A stretch of 64,000 nucleotides of DNA, taken from Planctomycetaceae bacterium (GTDB lineage: Bacteria > Planctomycetota > Phycisphaerae > Phycisphaerales > SM1A02). How positions within the stretch are numbered: position 1 is the stretch's first letter; each line of letters starts with the position of its first letter. The stretch spans positions 248,001 to 312,000 of the forward strand of contig JAIXYQ010000015.1 of the NCBI GenBank assembly GCA_027490145.1, in the 5' to 3' direction. This document shows positions 9,801 to 17,913 of this stretch, in pieces. Below the pieces are notes generated by a model. It was not told the origin of the DNA. It searched no databases and worked only from the letters and a program-made list of their open reading frames with translations. The translations under genes were made by a program, and so were the position numbers.

Positions 9801-10037
9801 AGCCTGAGCTTCATCCTGGGCATCCTGCCGCTGGTGATCGCGGTGGGTGCGGGCGCCCAGAGCCGCCGGTCGATCGGCATCTCGGTCTTCGGTGGCATGC
9901 TCGGGTCCACGATCATGGACCAGCTCGTGGTGCCCACCTTCTTCTTCCTGCTGTACTCGCTTCGGATGGGTCGGGGCGGTCGAGCGCGCCCGGCAGGGGA
10001 GCCTGCCGGCCATGCCGGCAACCACCACGGGGCTTGA
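6882..10037 (+). CDS. RND-family efflux pump (HAE1 type) inner-membrane transporter
   Basis: The 1051-residue product has the full-length size and order of AcrB/MexB-type proton-driven pumps. It opens with MYRFFIERPIFSTVIALVMTL, has the porter-domain phrases LPIAQYPSIVPPTVQVTATYNGA and LPLEQQINGVEG, and carries the paired acidic residues of transmembrane helix 4 in LAIGLVVDDSIIVVEN (Asp408, Asp409) needed for proton relay. Later QIGLVMLVGLAAKNAILIVEFA and LRPIMMTSLSFILGILPL are the TM10-TM11 signatures. It lies 6 bp after the adaptor gene, completing a TolC-MFP-RND operon. Substrates cannot be told from sequence; drugs, bile-like amphiphiles or solvents are typical. Confidence 0.95.
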   Translation: MYRFFIERPIFSTVIALVMTLSGAVCAWILPIAQYPSIVPPTVQVTATYNGADAATVAQVVTLPLEQQINGVEGMLYLSSTSTNAGVSTITVTFEVGHDLDIAAVDVLTRVNQAIPMLPESVQRVGVNIAKQSTNLTAVVSLESPDGRYDSSFLSNYANITVEPVVARVDGVGSTTVFGLQQYAMRVWLDPDRLSQLGLSPMDVYAAIKDQNDQSSLGSLGLEPSIGKPSMTLSIQAKGRLVDPQEFGDIVVRAERDGGLVRVRDVAELDLGSYQYTSTSALNGGPTATIGVYQLPTANAFDVIESVRRELDRLSEQFPPGLRYRVTYDTTLFVEASLDDLVKTLIEAGVLVLVTIFIFLQSFRATLIPMIAIPVSIIGTFAMMAIFGFSINTLTLLGLVLAIGLVVDDSIIVVENVYRQLESGVKDPREAAVRAMQEVGGPIVATSSVLLAVFIPAALMPGITGQLYNQFALTIAFSIAFSAINSLTLSPALCAVFLRHGEPSTFRPFVLFNRGFDWLSDHYARLVQWLCRHWYAVVACFLVGCLGVWHYFRVVPTSFVPNEDQGAYFVLYQLPPGSSLLRTQEVSNRIQEIVRRDEAVADAIQINGLNFLTGSLSTNAGVVIVTLKPWDERDPATENVRSIIMRAAPDLRSLPEATVLPAPPPPIPGLGAVGGWQLQLEALAGQDFDALAEVADAFLAEAATRPELSGLNTPFTNAVPMITLEIDRTRVYALGLDMGTVFDTLGTTMGQAFVNNYNQFGQVYNVMVQAQPGSRMDVPDIMGLRVRNASGEMVPFTSFSRPVLKAGTDNASHYNLYNTVQVNGQTAAGFGSGDAIKAIDEVAQATLPEGFSYEWTGTTFQEIEASGLAPVIFGMALVAVFLLLAALYESWVLPFNVLLAVAFAVLFALIALHWTGRSLDVYAQIGLVMLVGLAAKNAILIVEFAKVRADGGESPLQAASEASRLRLRPIMMTSLSFILGILPLVIAVGAGAQSRRSIGISVFGGMLGSTIMDQLVVPTFFFLLYSLRMGRGGRARPAGEPAGHAGNHHGA

Positions 10038-10077
10038 TCTATCCTGCCCGGTGCGCCTTGCGCGCAGGAGGCACAGC

Positions 10078-11139
10078 ATGCACTGGTATGTCGTCGAATC
10101 GGGTCAGCCGACGGGTCCGCATGATCGAGTCGCCATCGAACGCATGGTCGCGCTCGGCCGCATCAATGCCGCGACGAAGGTCTGCGTGGTGGGCGACATC
10201 GCCTGGACGACCGCTTCGGCCGATCCGGTGATCAGCGGGTTGTTGGCCGGCCTGGCGAATGCCGGGATGACGGCCCGTGCCGACGCGGTGCTCGGTGCAT
10301 CGCATCCGCCGCTGGCCTCGAGCCCCATCCCCGAGGAGGAGTTGCCCGCGTTCACGTACGGCGGTTCGTCGCAACTCGGTCACAAGGCGTTCAAGGCCAA
10401 GTGGGGCGTGCTCGTGCTGATCGGCTTGGTCTACCTGGTGCTGTCGTACGCGCTCAGCGTTCCGGGGGTGATCGCCGGCATGCTCCGCCAGGCGGCCGAG
10501 GAGTCCGGTACGTCTGCCCCCGGCGCCCTCGGGCTCGACCTGGTGGGTGGGCTGCTGTCCATCCTGGTGGGCGGTCCGCTGCTGGCGGGCTTCATCGTCG
10601 CGGGTGCGCGCGCGGTGCGCGGCGCTGGACAGGTGTCGGACCTCTTCCTGGGCTTCCAGCGGTACGGGTCGGTCGTGCTCGCCTACTTCGTCTCGGTCCT
10701 GCTGATCGGCGTCGCGATCGTGGCTGCCGTCATCCCCGGTCTGATCCTGCTTGGCGTGGGCGTTGGCTTCGAGTTCGGGGGGAGCTCCAATGGCATGGGC
10801 GGCGTGGGTGCCCTCGGTGTGTTGCTGGCCGGTCTCGGCGCGCTGGGCGCGTCGATCTGGCTCATGCCGCGGCTCATCTTCATGGCTGCGCTCGCGGCCG
10901 ACCCCTCGCTTCCCAAGGAAGGCCTGGAGGCCACGCTTCGCCGCTCCTGGTCGCTCACGGCGGGCAAGTCGCCGGCGATGTTCGCGTTGCTGTTCGTGTA
11001 CGGCCTGATCCTTGGCGTGAGCGTGTTCCTGCTCTGCGTCGGCATGCCGTTGCTGGGGATGCCGCTCTTCGTGGCCGTCCAGGGCGCCACGTACGCCACG
11101 GTGTTCTCGGCCGGTCACCCGACCCGGATCGGGTCGTGA
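10078..11139 (+). CDS. GYF_2-domain integral membrane protein
   Basis: The 353-residue product starts with an N-terminal GYF_2-like domain (HWYVVESGQPTGPHDRVAIERMVALGRI, ~residues 2-60), a peptide-binding module common on planctomycete membrane proteins. From ~residue 110 it has about five hydrophobic segments (WGVLVLIGLVYLVLSYALSV, LLSILVGGPLLAGFIVAGA, VLAYFVSVLLIGVAIVAAVIPG, GVGALGVLLAGLGALGASI, MFALLFVYGLILGVSVFLL). The start has a strong AGGAGG 6 nt upstream. It follows the RND gene by 40 bp and may belong to the same transcript. Function unknown. Confidence 0.8.
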   Translation: MHWYVVESGQPTGPHDRVAIERMVALGRINAATKVCVVGDIAWTTASADPVISGLLAGLANAGMTARADAVLGASHPPLASSPIPEEELPAFTYGGSSQLGHKAFKAKWGVLVLIGLVYLVLSYALSVPGVIAGMLRQAAEESGTSAPGALGLDLVGGLLSILVGGPLLAGFIVAGARAVRGAGQVSDLFLGFQRYGSVVLAYFVSVLLIGVAIVAAVIPGLILLGVGVGFEFGGSSNGMGGVGALGVLLAGLGALGASIWLMPRLIFMAALAADPSLPKEGLEATLRRSWSLTAGKSPAMFALLFVYGLILGVSVFLLCVGMPLLGMPLFVAVQGATYATVFSAGHPTRIGS

Positions 11140-11217
11140 TTTCCCTTGCCTCCTGTCCGGGCGGGGCTCATCGGGGCAATCCTCGATGACATCCCGCAGC
11201 AACGGCTGATTCGACCC

Positions 11218-11799
11218 ATGGAGAGCCCCGACACCTTCGACCGTCGGCTCGCGCAGGAGCGGTTCCTGCTGGTTGGCTTCATTGCCGCTGCCTGCCGAGG
11301 CCGAGTCGCCTCGAGCGATGTCGTGGAGGATCTCGTGCAGGACACCCTCGCCATCGCCTGGACCCGTCGCGCCGAGTTCGATGGCGCCCGCGCGCTCGGA
11401 CCGTGGCTGCGCGGCATCGCGGTCAGGGTGGTCATGGGCTCGGTGCGCCGCGAGGCACGGCGCCGCCGGATCGCGATGGACGATGCCCACGAGATCGTCC
11501 GCATCGAGGGGCTCGCCGAGCGGTTCGCTGCGATCGAGGACCAGCTTGATGGGCGGCAGCTCGCCGAAGGCGTGCGTGGTTGCGTGCAGGCCTTGCCTGC
11601 CACGTTCCGCGAGGTGCTCGAGCGCCACTACGGCGGCGATCAATCGATCGCCGAGATCGCGGTCGATCTCGGGATCAGCGATGACCTGGCCAGCAAGCGT
11701 GCGATCCGCGGGCGTGCGCTCGTGGCCCGATGCCTGCGGTCCAAGGGCCTGGTGCCCGGCAGTGATGCGCCCGATGGGCGCGATGAGGAGTCATCATGA
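11218..11799 (+). CDS. ECF-type RNA polymerase sigma factor
   Basis: The 193-residue product has sigma region 2 (DVVEDLVQDTLAIAWTRRAEFDGARALGPWLRGIAVRVV) and region 4 (ALPATFREVLERHYGGDQSIAEIAVDLGISDDLASKRAIRGRALVARCL), with the linker and no region 1 or 3, so it is of the extracytoplasmic-function class. Its stop overlaps the ATG of the next gene, a single-pass membrane protein that is a candidate anti-sigma factor. It may respond to envelope stress connected with the upstream efflux genes, which is inference from position. No good Shine-Dalgarno is visible; the ATG is the first that begins a plausible region 2. Confidence 0.9.
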   Translation: MESPDTFDRRLAQERFLLVGFIAAACRGRVASSDVVEDLVQDTLAIAWTRRAEFDGARALGPWLRGIAVRVVMGSVRREARRRRIAMDDAHEIVRIEGLAERFAAIEDQLDGRQLAEGVRGCVQALPATFREVLERHYGGDQSIAEIAVDLGISDDLASKRAIRGRALVARCLRSKGLVPGSDAPDGRDEESS

Positions 11800-12887
11800 G
11801 CAGTGCATTCCCCGACCCGCACGATCCTCGGCACATCGATGATGACGTGATGCACGGTCTGATGGCTGCGCACGCCTCGGAGAGCGTGGGCGCCACCGTC
11901 GGCCGCGTCGAGCCGCGTGGGGCACGGGCCATGCGGCCGATGTCGATGGGCCCGATCGCGGCGATCCTCCTCATGGCGATCACGCTGGCCGTGCTGGTTC
12001 CGCTTGCGATCAGTCCATCCGCGGCGAGCGCGAACGACGTCATCGGTTCGGCGCAGGCCGCGCTCGCCGAGCCGGGCTCGCGCACGTACGAGATCCGCAT
12101 CACGCGGTGGGGCGGTCCGGTGGCCAGTCGGCTCATGGTGGGCGAGGTCACGCACGTGGCCGGGCCCGATCCCCGCTCGTTCGGCTACCTGGAGCTCGAT
12201 GATGCGGGCAAGCGCATCGAGTTCGGTCGCGATGCGCAGGGGTCGTGGTTCAAGGGTCCTGATGGCCAGCTTCGCCGGCGTGAGGCCAAGGCCGACGGCC
12301 GCGGCGAGGCTGCCGTCGAACGGCGCGCACAGCAGGGTGGCGACGGTCCGGGCAGCGCCGCTGCGCGTGGTCCGTCCATGCCGGTCGACTTGGATTGGAT
12401 GACGCTGGATTCCGTGCTGCCGCGCCTCAAGGACGGTTACGACCTGCAGGTCGTCGAGTATCCGCGCTGGCGCACGCTCGTCGCGCGCCGGCAGTGGATG
12501 CCCAACGGCATCGACGCAAAGGCTGCAGTCGAGCGTGCAGCATCGATCCGGCAGGGGACGCAGCCCGACGGAAGTGCGGAGCGGTCCCGCGGTGACGCCG
12601 CGGCCGCGCCGTCGCGCGCTCCGGAGCAGCGTGGTGACGATGCCGCCGGTTCGCGGCGCGTCAACCCGGACGTGCAGGCCGCCATGCGATCAGGCCTCGT
12701 GACGGGTGGTCCCTTGCGTGGTGCACCGCTGCGTGTCGAGCTGGAATTCGCACCCGATGGCCGCGTCATCGAGCGCGCGCGCATCGAACTGGATGCGCCC
12801 CGCGCGCCACGCACCATCGAGCTCCGCCTGAAGTCCCCGGGTGAGCCGGCAGCCGACGACGACATCGACCTCGGCACCTGGGAGTGA
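11796..12887 (+). CDS. Single-pass membrane protein, candidate anti-sigma partner
   Basis: The 363-residue product has a ~50-residue cytoplasmic N-terminus (HDPRHIDDDVMHGLMAAHASE), one transmembrane helix (IAAILLMAITLAVLVPLAI), and a large extracytoplasmic part with EIRITRWGGPVASRLMVGEV and SFGYLELDDAGKRIEF, which recalls LolA/RseB-like sensor domains. A low-complexity charged stretch (~residues 155-190) and another (~240-290) interrupt it. It overlaps the ECF sigma gene by ATGA, the arrangement expected for a sigma factor and its membrane-bound inhibitor. No zinc-binding HxxxCxxC motif is visible, so the anti-sigma assignment rests on context. Confidence 0.6.
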   Translation: MSSAFPDPHDPRHIDDDVMHGLMAAHASESVGATVGRVEPRGARAMRPMSMGPIAAILLMAITLAVLVPLAISPSAASANDVIGSAQAALAEPGSRTYEIRITRWGGPVASRLMVGEVTHVAGPDPRSFGYLELDDAGKRIEFGRDAQGSWFKGPDGQLRRREAKADGRGEAAVERRAQQGGDGPGSAAARGPSMPVDLDWMTLDSVLPRLKDGYDLQVVEYPRWRTLVARRQWMPNGIDAKAAVERAASIRQGTQPDGSAERSRGDAAAAPSRAPEQRGDDAAGSRRVNPDVQAAMRSGLVTGGPLRGAPLRVELEFAPDGRVIERARIELDAPRAPRTIELRLKSPGEPAADDDIDLGTWE

Positions 12888-12979
12888 TGCGCGGCTCCGG
12901 CGGTGGTCATCGAAGCACCCGCTTGATGTTCGATCCGCTGCGCCCGCACGGCCTCTGCGCCTGATCCGGCGTCGGCCTG

Positions 12980-14452
12980 CTAGCGGGCGCCCTGGGCTGC
13001 AGCCGTCCGATGCACCGACACGCCCGAGAGGCACGGGCACGCGCGGCTGTCGAGGATCTCGATGCGCACGTGCGTGGCCTTCGTCGCCGGCACGCGCACG
13101 ATGCGCTTGTGGCCGATGGTCGTGCCCTCGGCGAGCGTGATCCAGTCGCGGTGGTTGTTGCTCGGCGCGGCCGGCACGCTGATGCGGAAGCGCTTCACGC
13201 GCTGGCCGAGCGCGATGGGTTCGGCCAGCACCACGCGGTCGAACTCGCGGGACGGATCGAGCTCGATCTCCATCGACGCCGCGGTCGCACCATCCTCGGT
13301 CCCCCAGAAGGTGGCGGGATCGCCGTCGACGGCCTTGTCGGGGCCGAAGGGCTCGGGTGCGGGCTTCTCGTACGCGCCTCCCGGCGCGAACCCACGGATC
13401 GCGTCAGCGGCGGTCGGACGGCCGCGGGCCAGGTCCGTACCCGGTCCGTACGTCGCATCGATCAGCGCGCGCAGGCCAAGCACCGCCTTGGCATCGTGCT
13501 CATGGATCAGGCCCCGACGATCCACCGGGAAGTTCAGGTGGAAGTTCGCGTTGTGCCCGACGCTGCGCTCCCACAGGTCGAAGAGCTGCGCGGGGGTCTT
13601 GACCTTGTCGTCCTCGTGCGCATGGAAGAACCAGCCCGGGCGGATGGACACGTCGCACTCCGCGGGGATCCAGGACTCGCCGTCCTCGTCACCTTCGGTC
13701 AGCGACTTCTGCGGCGGCGGGTTGTCGTTGCCGATGCCGTGGCCTTCGGCCTTGAGCATGGCCCAGCAGGTGTCGCCGGCCCAGCCCTGCTCGTTGCCGA
13801 CCCACCGGATGTCGGGACCGACATCGCTGAAGATCACCGCATCGGGCTGCAGTTCGCGCACCACCGCACGGAAGCTCGGGAAGTCGTAGACCTGGCGCTT
13901 GCCGTTGGGGCCCTCGCCGCACGCGCCGTCGAACCAGACCTCGAAGATGGGACCGTACGACGAGAGCACCTCGCGCAGCTGCGAGCGGAAGATCTGGTTG
14001 TAGGGCTCGCCCGTGCCGTACTGCGGATTGTTCCGGTCCCATGGCGACAGGTAGACGCCGAACTTCAGCCCGCCTTCGCGGCAGGCATCGCTGAGCTCGC
14101 GCAGCACGTCACCCGTGCCGTTCTTCCACGGGCTTGCCTTGACCGAGTGCTCACTGAAGGCCGTGGGCCAGAGGCAGAAGCCGTCATGGTGCTTGGCGGT
14201 GATGACCACGCCCTTCATGCCGGCTTCCTTCATCACGCGCACCCACTGGCGCGCGTCGAGTGCCGTGGGCTGGAACACGTGCGCCGGCTCGTCGCCGTGG
14301 CCCCACTCGAGGTCGGTGAAGGTGTTGGGACCGAAGTGGATGAAGCCCGTGAATTCCAGGTCCTGCCAAGCGAGTTGGCGCGGAGCGGGGAGCGGGGCGA
14401 TGGGGGCGGGTGGCGGGACGGTGATGGCCATGGTGAGGAGGGCGCTGAGCAT
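12980..14452 (-). CDS. Exported alpha-L-fucosidase (GH29) with discoidin-like C-terminal domain
   Basis: The 490-residue product has a short signal peptide and the GH29 catalytic barrel: FTGFIHFGPNTFTDLEWG, GMKGVVITAKHHDGFCLWPT, GLKFGVYLSPWDRNNPQYG, and FEVWFDGACGEG, where the Asp of VWFDGA is the expected nucleophile. Residues ~345-490 (AADAIRGF, DKAVDGDPATFWGTEDG, SMEIELDPSREFDRVVLAEPIALGQRVKRFRI) form a coagulation factor 5/8 type carbohydrate-binding domain. It would release fucose from algal or mucin-like polysaccharides outside the cytoplasm. TAGCCT (minus strand, 14462-14467) ends 9 nt before the ATG and there is no Shine-Dalgarno. Confidence 0.92.
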   Translation of the reverse strand: MLSALLTMAITVPPPAPIAPLPAPRQLAWQDLEFTGFIHFGPNTFTDLEWGHGDEPAHVFQPTALDARQWVRVMKEAGMKGVVITAKHHDGFCLWPTAFSEHSVKASPWKNGTGDVLRELSDACREGGLKFGVYLSPWDRNNPQYGTGEPYNQIFRSQLREVLSSYGPIFEVWFDGACGEGPNGKRQVYDFPSFRAVVRELQPDAVIFSDVGPDIRWVGNEQGWAGDTCWAMLKAEGHGIGNDNPPPQKSLTEGDEDGESWIPAECDVSIRPGWFFHAHEDDKVKTPAQLFDLWERSVGHNANFHLNFPVDRRGLIHEHDAKAVLGLRALIDATYGPGTDLARGRPTAADAIRGFAPGGAYEKPAPEPFGPDKAVDGDPATFWGTEDGATAASMEIELDPSREFDRVVLAEPIALGQRVKRFRISVPAAPSNNHRDWITLAEGTTIGHKRIVRVPATKATHVRIEILDSRACPCLSGVSVHRTAAAQGAR

Positions 14453-14481
14453 GCCTCGCGCAGGCTAGGCGATCGCCGCGT

Positions 14482-15159
14482 TCAGCCGCGACCCCGCATG
14501 GGCCTGACCAGCACGCGCGATGCTGCGGTGGTGCTCATGCTCACCACGGCGCCTCCGTCGGGCCGGATCCGCATGACGCCGGCGCCGGGTTCGATCGCGA
14601 CGATGCGCAGCCCTGCGCCCACCTTCAGCCCGCTGGCGCGGAGGAATCGCAGCGAGTCGCCGCGTTGGTCGAGGACGCGCACCAGCCGCGCCGCATCGCC
14701 GACGCCCAGTTCCGACATCGGCATGGCCTCGGATTCCTGCAGCGCACCATCGGCGCGAGGAATCGGGTCGCCGTGAGGATCGAACGCGGGGCGGCCCAGG
14801 TGACGGTCGAGCGCATCGAGCACCAGAGGCGAGATCGCGTGCTCGAGCCGCTCGGCCTCGTCGTGCACCACCGACCAGTCGAGCCCCAGCGTGTCGACGA
14901 GGAAGGTCTCGACGAGGCGGTGCCGACGCAGGATGTCGAGGGCGGCCCGGGTTCCCCGCGCGGTCAGCCGCACGCCGCCGAACCGCTCATGGCGGGCCAG
15001 CCGGGCCGCCACGAGCTTCTTCACCATGCTCGTGGCCGAGCCGGGTGTCACCCCGAGCGACGCCGCGATCTTGCCCATCGGCGCCTCGTCGGTGGCCGCC
15101 TCGCGCTGCACGAGGTAGATGGCCTTCAGGTAGTTCTCGACCGTTTCGCTGGCGAGCAT
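14482..15159 (-). CDS. mntR: DtxR/MntR-family metal-dependent repressor
   Basis: The 225-residue product has a winged helix-turn-helix (SETVENYLKAIYLVQREA, GKIAASLGVTPGSATSMVKKL, RFGGVRLTARGTRAALDILRRHRLVETFLVDTLG), the metal-binding dimerisation domain (VVHDEAERLEHAISPLVLDALDRHLG, with the conserved E-x-x-E-H pattern) and a C-terminal FeoA/SH3-like domain (ASGLKVGAGLRIVAIEPG). It is divergent from a manganese/zinc-type uptake operon with a perfect palindrome in between, so it probably represses that operon and perhaps itself when metal is plentiful. Manganese rather than iron is inferred from the partner transporter family. TAGGCT (minus, 15167-15172) lies 7 nt before the ATG; no Shine-Dalgarno. 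Confidence 0.88.
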   Translation of the reverse strand: MLASETVENYLKAIYLVQREAATDEAPMGKIAASLGVTPGSATSMVKKLVAARLARHERFGGVRLTARGTRAALDILRRHRLVETFLVDTLGLDWSVVHDEAERLEHAISPLVLDALDRHLGRPAFDPHGDPIPRADGALQESEAMPMSELGVGDAARLVRVLDQRGDSLRFLRASGLKVGAGLRIVAIEPGAGVMRIRPDGGAVVSMSTTAASRVLVRPMRGRG

Positions 15160-15180
15160 GGGGCCAAGCCTAGCCGAGCG

Positions 15181-15209
15181 TTGACATGGAGTGATGCGCA
15201 ACCTAGAGT
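15181..15209 (+). promoter_or_regulatory. Sigma-70-like promoter of the metal uptake operon
   Basis: TTGACA (15181-15186) is followed after exactly 17 bp by TAGAGT (15204-15209). Transcription would begin around 15216, about 10 nt before the ATG at 15226, leaving no room for a Shine-Dalgarno sequence. The -10 box overlaps the palindrome at 15206-15225, which would let the repressor block polymerase. Confidence 0.7.
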
Positions 15210-15225
15210 TTGAGTCGTCAAACTC
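15206..15225. promoter_or_regulatory. Perfect 20-bp palindromic operator, probable MntR box
   Basis: GAGTTTGA (15206-15213) and TCAAACTC (15218-15225) are perfect inverted repeats around a 4-nt centre (GTCG). The site covers the -10 box and the expected transcription start and touches the ATG at 15226. Its place between a DtxR-family regulator and a metal ABC operon makes it the likely regulator binding site. Confidence 0.75.
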
Positions 15226-16206
15226 ATGTGTGCACCACCTGCCATCCTCGCCGCGGTCACCGTCGTCCTGGCCTGGTTCGTGGCCCCCCGGGCCCAGGCG
15301 GCCCCGCCGCTCAAGGTGGTCGCCACGACCGGCATGATCGCCGACACGGCCCGGGCGATCGGTGGGCCCGCGGTCTCGGTCACCGCACTGATGGGCGAGG
15401 GCGTCGATCCACACCTGTACAAGGCGTCGCCCGGCGATGTGCGCGTCATGACCGGGGCCGGGCTGCTCCTGTGGAACGGACTGCACCTGGAAGGTCGGCT
15501 CGGCGATGCCATCACCAAGCTGGGGTCGCGCGTGCCGGTCGTGTGCGTGACCGATGCGATGCCGCAGGATCGGCTGCTGCGCGCCGCGGGGGTGGATTCG
15601 GTGCCGGATCCGCATGTGTGGTTCGACCTCGAGCTGTGGGGATCGGCATGCGAGCGCATCCGCGACGCCATCATCGAGCGCGCTCCCGATGCCGCCCCCG
15701 ACGTCCGCGCCCGCTGCGCCTCGCACCTCCAGCTGCTCGACACGGCCTCGGCCCATGTCCGGTCGGTCATCGCCTCGATCCCCGCCGAGCGACGGGTGCT
15801 CGTCACGGCGCACGACGCCTTCGGCTACTTCGGCCGGGCCAACGGGCTCACGGTTCGCGGCATCCAGGGGTTGTCGACCGACAGTGAGGCGAGCCTCCGC
15901 GAGCTCAATGCGCTCATCGACCTGATCGTCGAGCGCAAGGTGCCGGCGGTCTTCATCGAGAGCAGCGTGCCGCGCAAGGCGGTCGAGGCGCTTGTCGAGG
16001 GATGCGGCGCGCGCGGCCATGCGGTGGCGATCGGGGGCGAACTGTTGAGCGATGCGATCGGTCCGGCCGGTACGGAGCAGGGCACGCACGTGGGCATGGT
16101 GGTGCACGATGCCGAGCTCATCGCGCGCGCGCTCGGCGGCACCGTGCCCGCCCGCCCCGGCGCGCTTGCGGCTTGGCTCGATGCGGCGGCGGGACGGGCG
16201 CCATGA
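15226..16206 (+). CDS. Metal ABC transporter substrate-binding protein (ZnuA/TroA family)
   Basis: The 326-residue product has a signal peptide ([25 protein letters not shown]) and the cluster A-1 metal-binding fold: [34 protein letters not shown] (ligand His), [15 protein letters not shown] (ligand His), [31 protein letters not shown] (Glu) and [17 protein letters not shown] (Asp). His, His, Glu and Asp as ligands favour manganese or zinc. It has no long His-rich loop of the kind common in zinc-specific ZnuA. It is first in a four-gene operon overlapping the ATPase gene by ATGA. Confidence 0.92.
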   Translation: MCAPPAILAAVTVVLAWFVAPRAQAAPPLKVVATTGMIADTARAIGGPAVSVTALMGEGVDPHLYKASPGDVRVMTGAGLLLWNGLHLEGRLGDAITKLGSRVPVVCVTDAMPQDRLLRAAGVDSVPDPHVWFDLELWGSACERIRDAIIERAPDAAPDVRARCASHLQLLDTASAHVRSVIASIPAERRVLVTAHDAFGYFGRANGLTVRGIQGLSTDSEASLRELNALIDLIVERKVPAVFIESSVPRKAVEALVEGCGARGHAVAIGGELLSDAIGPAGTEQGTHVGMVVHDAELIARALGGTVPARPGALAAWLDAAAGRAP

Positions 16207-16970
16207 CCGAGGTTGCGCTGTCGTTCCATGGCGTGTCGGTCGCCTACCGCAGCGAGCTCGTGCTGGAGGGGATCGATGCGGCCATCCCGTCGTCGTCGCT
16301 CTGTGCCATCGTCGGCCCCAACGGCGCCGGCAAGAGCACGCTCATCAAGGCAGCCCTCGGGCTCGTTCCCCTGGCCGCCGGCAGCGTGAGCGTGCTCGGC
16401 GGCACGATCGCATCACGACGCCGTGATGTCGCCTACGTGCCGCAGCGGGAATCGGTCGATTGGGAGTTCCCGATCGGCGCGCTGGAGGTGGTCCTGATGG
16501 GCGCGTACGGCCGCCTGGGGATCTTCCGCGGTCCGGGCCGCGCCGAGCGATTGCAGGCCATGGACTGCCTCGATCAGGTGGGGCTTGCCTCCTTCGCCGA
16601 TCGGCAGATCAGCCAGCTCAGCGGGGGCCAGCAACAGCGCGTCTTCCTGGCGCGCGCACTGATGCAGGGTGCACGGCTCTTCCTGATGGACGAACCGTTC
16701 GCCGGCGTCGATGCGGTGACGGAGGATGCCATCATGCGCGTCCTCGCCGCCCTGCGCGGGCGGGGCTGCACGATCGTGGCGGTGCACCACGATCTCGCGA
16801 CCGTTCGCGACCGCTTCGATCACGTGCTGCTGCTGAACAAGCGGCTGATCGCTTCCGGGCCCGTGTCGACCACGTTCACCGGCCCGTTGCTGCAGCGGAC
16901 CTATGGTGGCCGCCTGGCCCTGATCGCCGACGCGTCGTCAGGACCCGCGCCCGGACAGGCGGGAGGCTGA
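16203..16970 (+). CDS. Metal ABC transporter ATP-binding protein
   Basis: The 255-residue product carries an intact nucleotide-binding domain: Walker [11 protein letters not shown]-loop [13 protein letters not shown], signature [15 protein letters not shown], Walker [11 protein letters not shown] and the switch His in VAVHHDL. The YVPQRxxVDWxFPI phrase is typical of the manganese/zinc-type (TroB/ZnuC/MntB) subfamily. It powers the two permeases downstream. The start overlaps the stop of the binding-protein gene, showing translational coupling. Confidence 0.95.
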   Translation: MTEVALSFHGVSVAYRSELVLEGIDAAIPSSSLCAIVGPNGAGKSTLIKAALGLVPLAAGSVSVLGGTIASRRRDVAYVPQRESVDWEFPIGALEVVLMGAYGRLGIFRGPGRAERLQAMDCLDQVGLASFADRQISQLSGGQQQRVFLARALMQGARLFLMDEPFAGVDAVTEDAIMRVLAALRGRGCTIVAVHHDLATVRDRFDHVLLLNKRLIASGPVSTTFTGPLLQRTYGGRLALIADASSGPAPGQAGG

Positions 16971-16971
16971 G

Positions 16972-17913
16972 GTGCCCGAACTCCTCCGGCTGCTGTCGCT
17001 GCAGGATGCCAGCACGCGCATGGTCATGCTGAGCACCGCTTCGCTGGCCATGGCCGCCGCGTTGGTGGGTTCGCTCGCGATGCTGCGACGCCGTGCGCTC
17101 GCGGGTGATGCGGTCGCGCACGCATCGTTGCCGGGGATCTGCCTGGCGTGGTTCGTGGCGGGTGATCGAAGCCTGGCGGTGCTGCTGCTCGGTGCCCTGG
17201 TGCTCGGCCTCGCGAGCATGGCGACCATGGCGCTCGTGCAACGATGGCCCAAGGCCCGCGAGGACGCCACGACAGCCATCGCCATCAGCGGCTTCTTCGG
17301 GCTCGGCATCGTGCTCTCGCGCGTGATCCAGAACCAGCCCGGCGGCAATCGAGCCGGACTCGACGGGTTCCTCTTCGGCAAGGCGGCCACGATCGTCTCC
17401 ACCGATGCGTGGCTCGTGCTCGGCGTGGCGGTCGCGGTGGCGGCCACCGTGCTGGCCCTGCGCAAGGAGTTCGGGTTGCTGTGCTTCGACCGGGACTTCG
17501 CGGCAGGCATCGGTCGGCCCGTGCACCGACTCGATGCCATCCTGCTCGTGCTCGTGGCGCTCGTCACCGTCGCCGGGCTGCCCAGCGTGGGGGTCGTGTT
17601 GGTGGTGGCCTTGCTGGTGATTCCGCCCGCGGCCGCCCGCTGCTGGAGCGGCTCGCTCCGCACGATGCTCGCCGTGGCCGCCGTGATCGGTGCGGCCAGC
17701 GCCGTCATCGGCACGGGCCTCAGCGCCGTGCTCCCGCCTCCGGGCGGTGCGGTCGGCGGTGGTTGGCCGACAGGTCCGATGATCGTGCTCACGGCGGCAG
17801 CGCTGTTCGTCGTCAGCCTGGCGGTCGCGCCCGAACGCGGCGTGCTGGTTGCGCTCTGGCGGCACCACCGGTTGCGCGCGACGGTGCCACCGGGCCACGG
17901 GAGCACGCGATGA
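16972..17913 (+). CDS. Metal ABC transporter permease, ABC-3 family (first of two)
   Basis: The 313-residue product is highly hydrophobic, with about eight to nine transmembrane segments. The family phrases are LRRRALAGDAVAHASLPGI, ISGFFGLGIVLSRVIQNQPGGNRAGLDGFLFGKAATI and SVGVVLVVALLVIPPAAARCW. It starts with GTG 16972, with GGGAGG just upstream of the ATPase stop; no ATG fits. The C-terminus is extended compared with bacterial ZnuB. Having two different permeases (this and the next) suggests a heterodimeric channel as in the TroCD/MntCD systems, which supports manganese uptake. Confidence 0.92.
   Translation: MPELLRLLSLQDASTRMVMLSTASLAMAAALVGSLAMLRRRALAGDAVAHASLPGICLAWFVAGDRSLAVLLLGALVLGLASMATMALVQRWPKAREDATTAIAISGFFGLGIVLSRVIQNQPGGNRAGLDGFLFGKAATIVSTDAWLVLGVAVAVAATVLALRKEFGLLCFDRDFAAGIGRPVHRLDAILLVLVALVTVAGLPSVGVVLVVALLVIPPAAARCWSGSLRTMLAVAAVIGAASAVIGTGLSAVLPPPGGAVGGGWPTGPMIVLTAAALFVVSLAVAPERGVLVALWRHHRLRATVPPGHGSTR

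Noticed and set aside
5451-10079. Very long minus-strand open frame opposite the efflux genes
   Set aside because: It is composed almost entirely of Arg, His, Asp, Val and Gly and mirrors strong RND and adaptor genes on the plus strand; a high-G+C shadow.
13010-14776. 588-codon plus-strand frame opposite the fucosidase
   Set aside because: Shadow composition; the GH29 motifs are clear on the minus strand.
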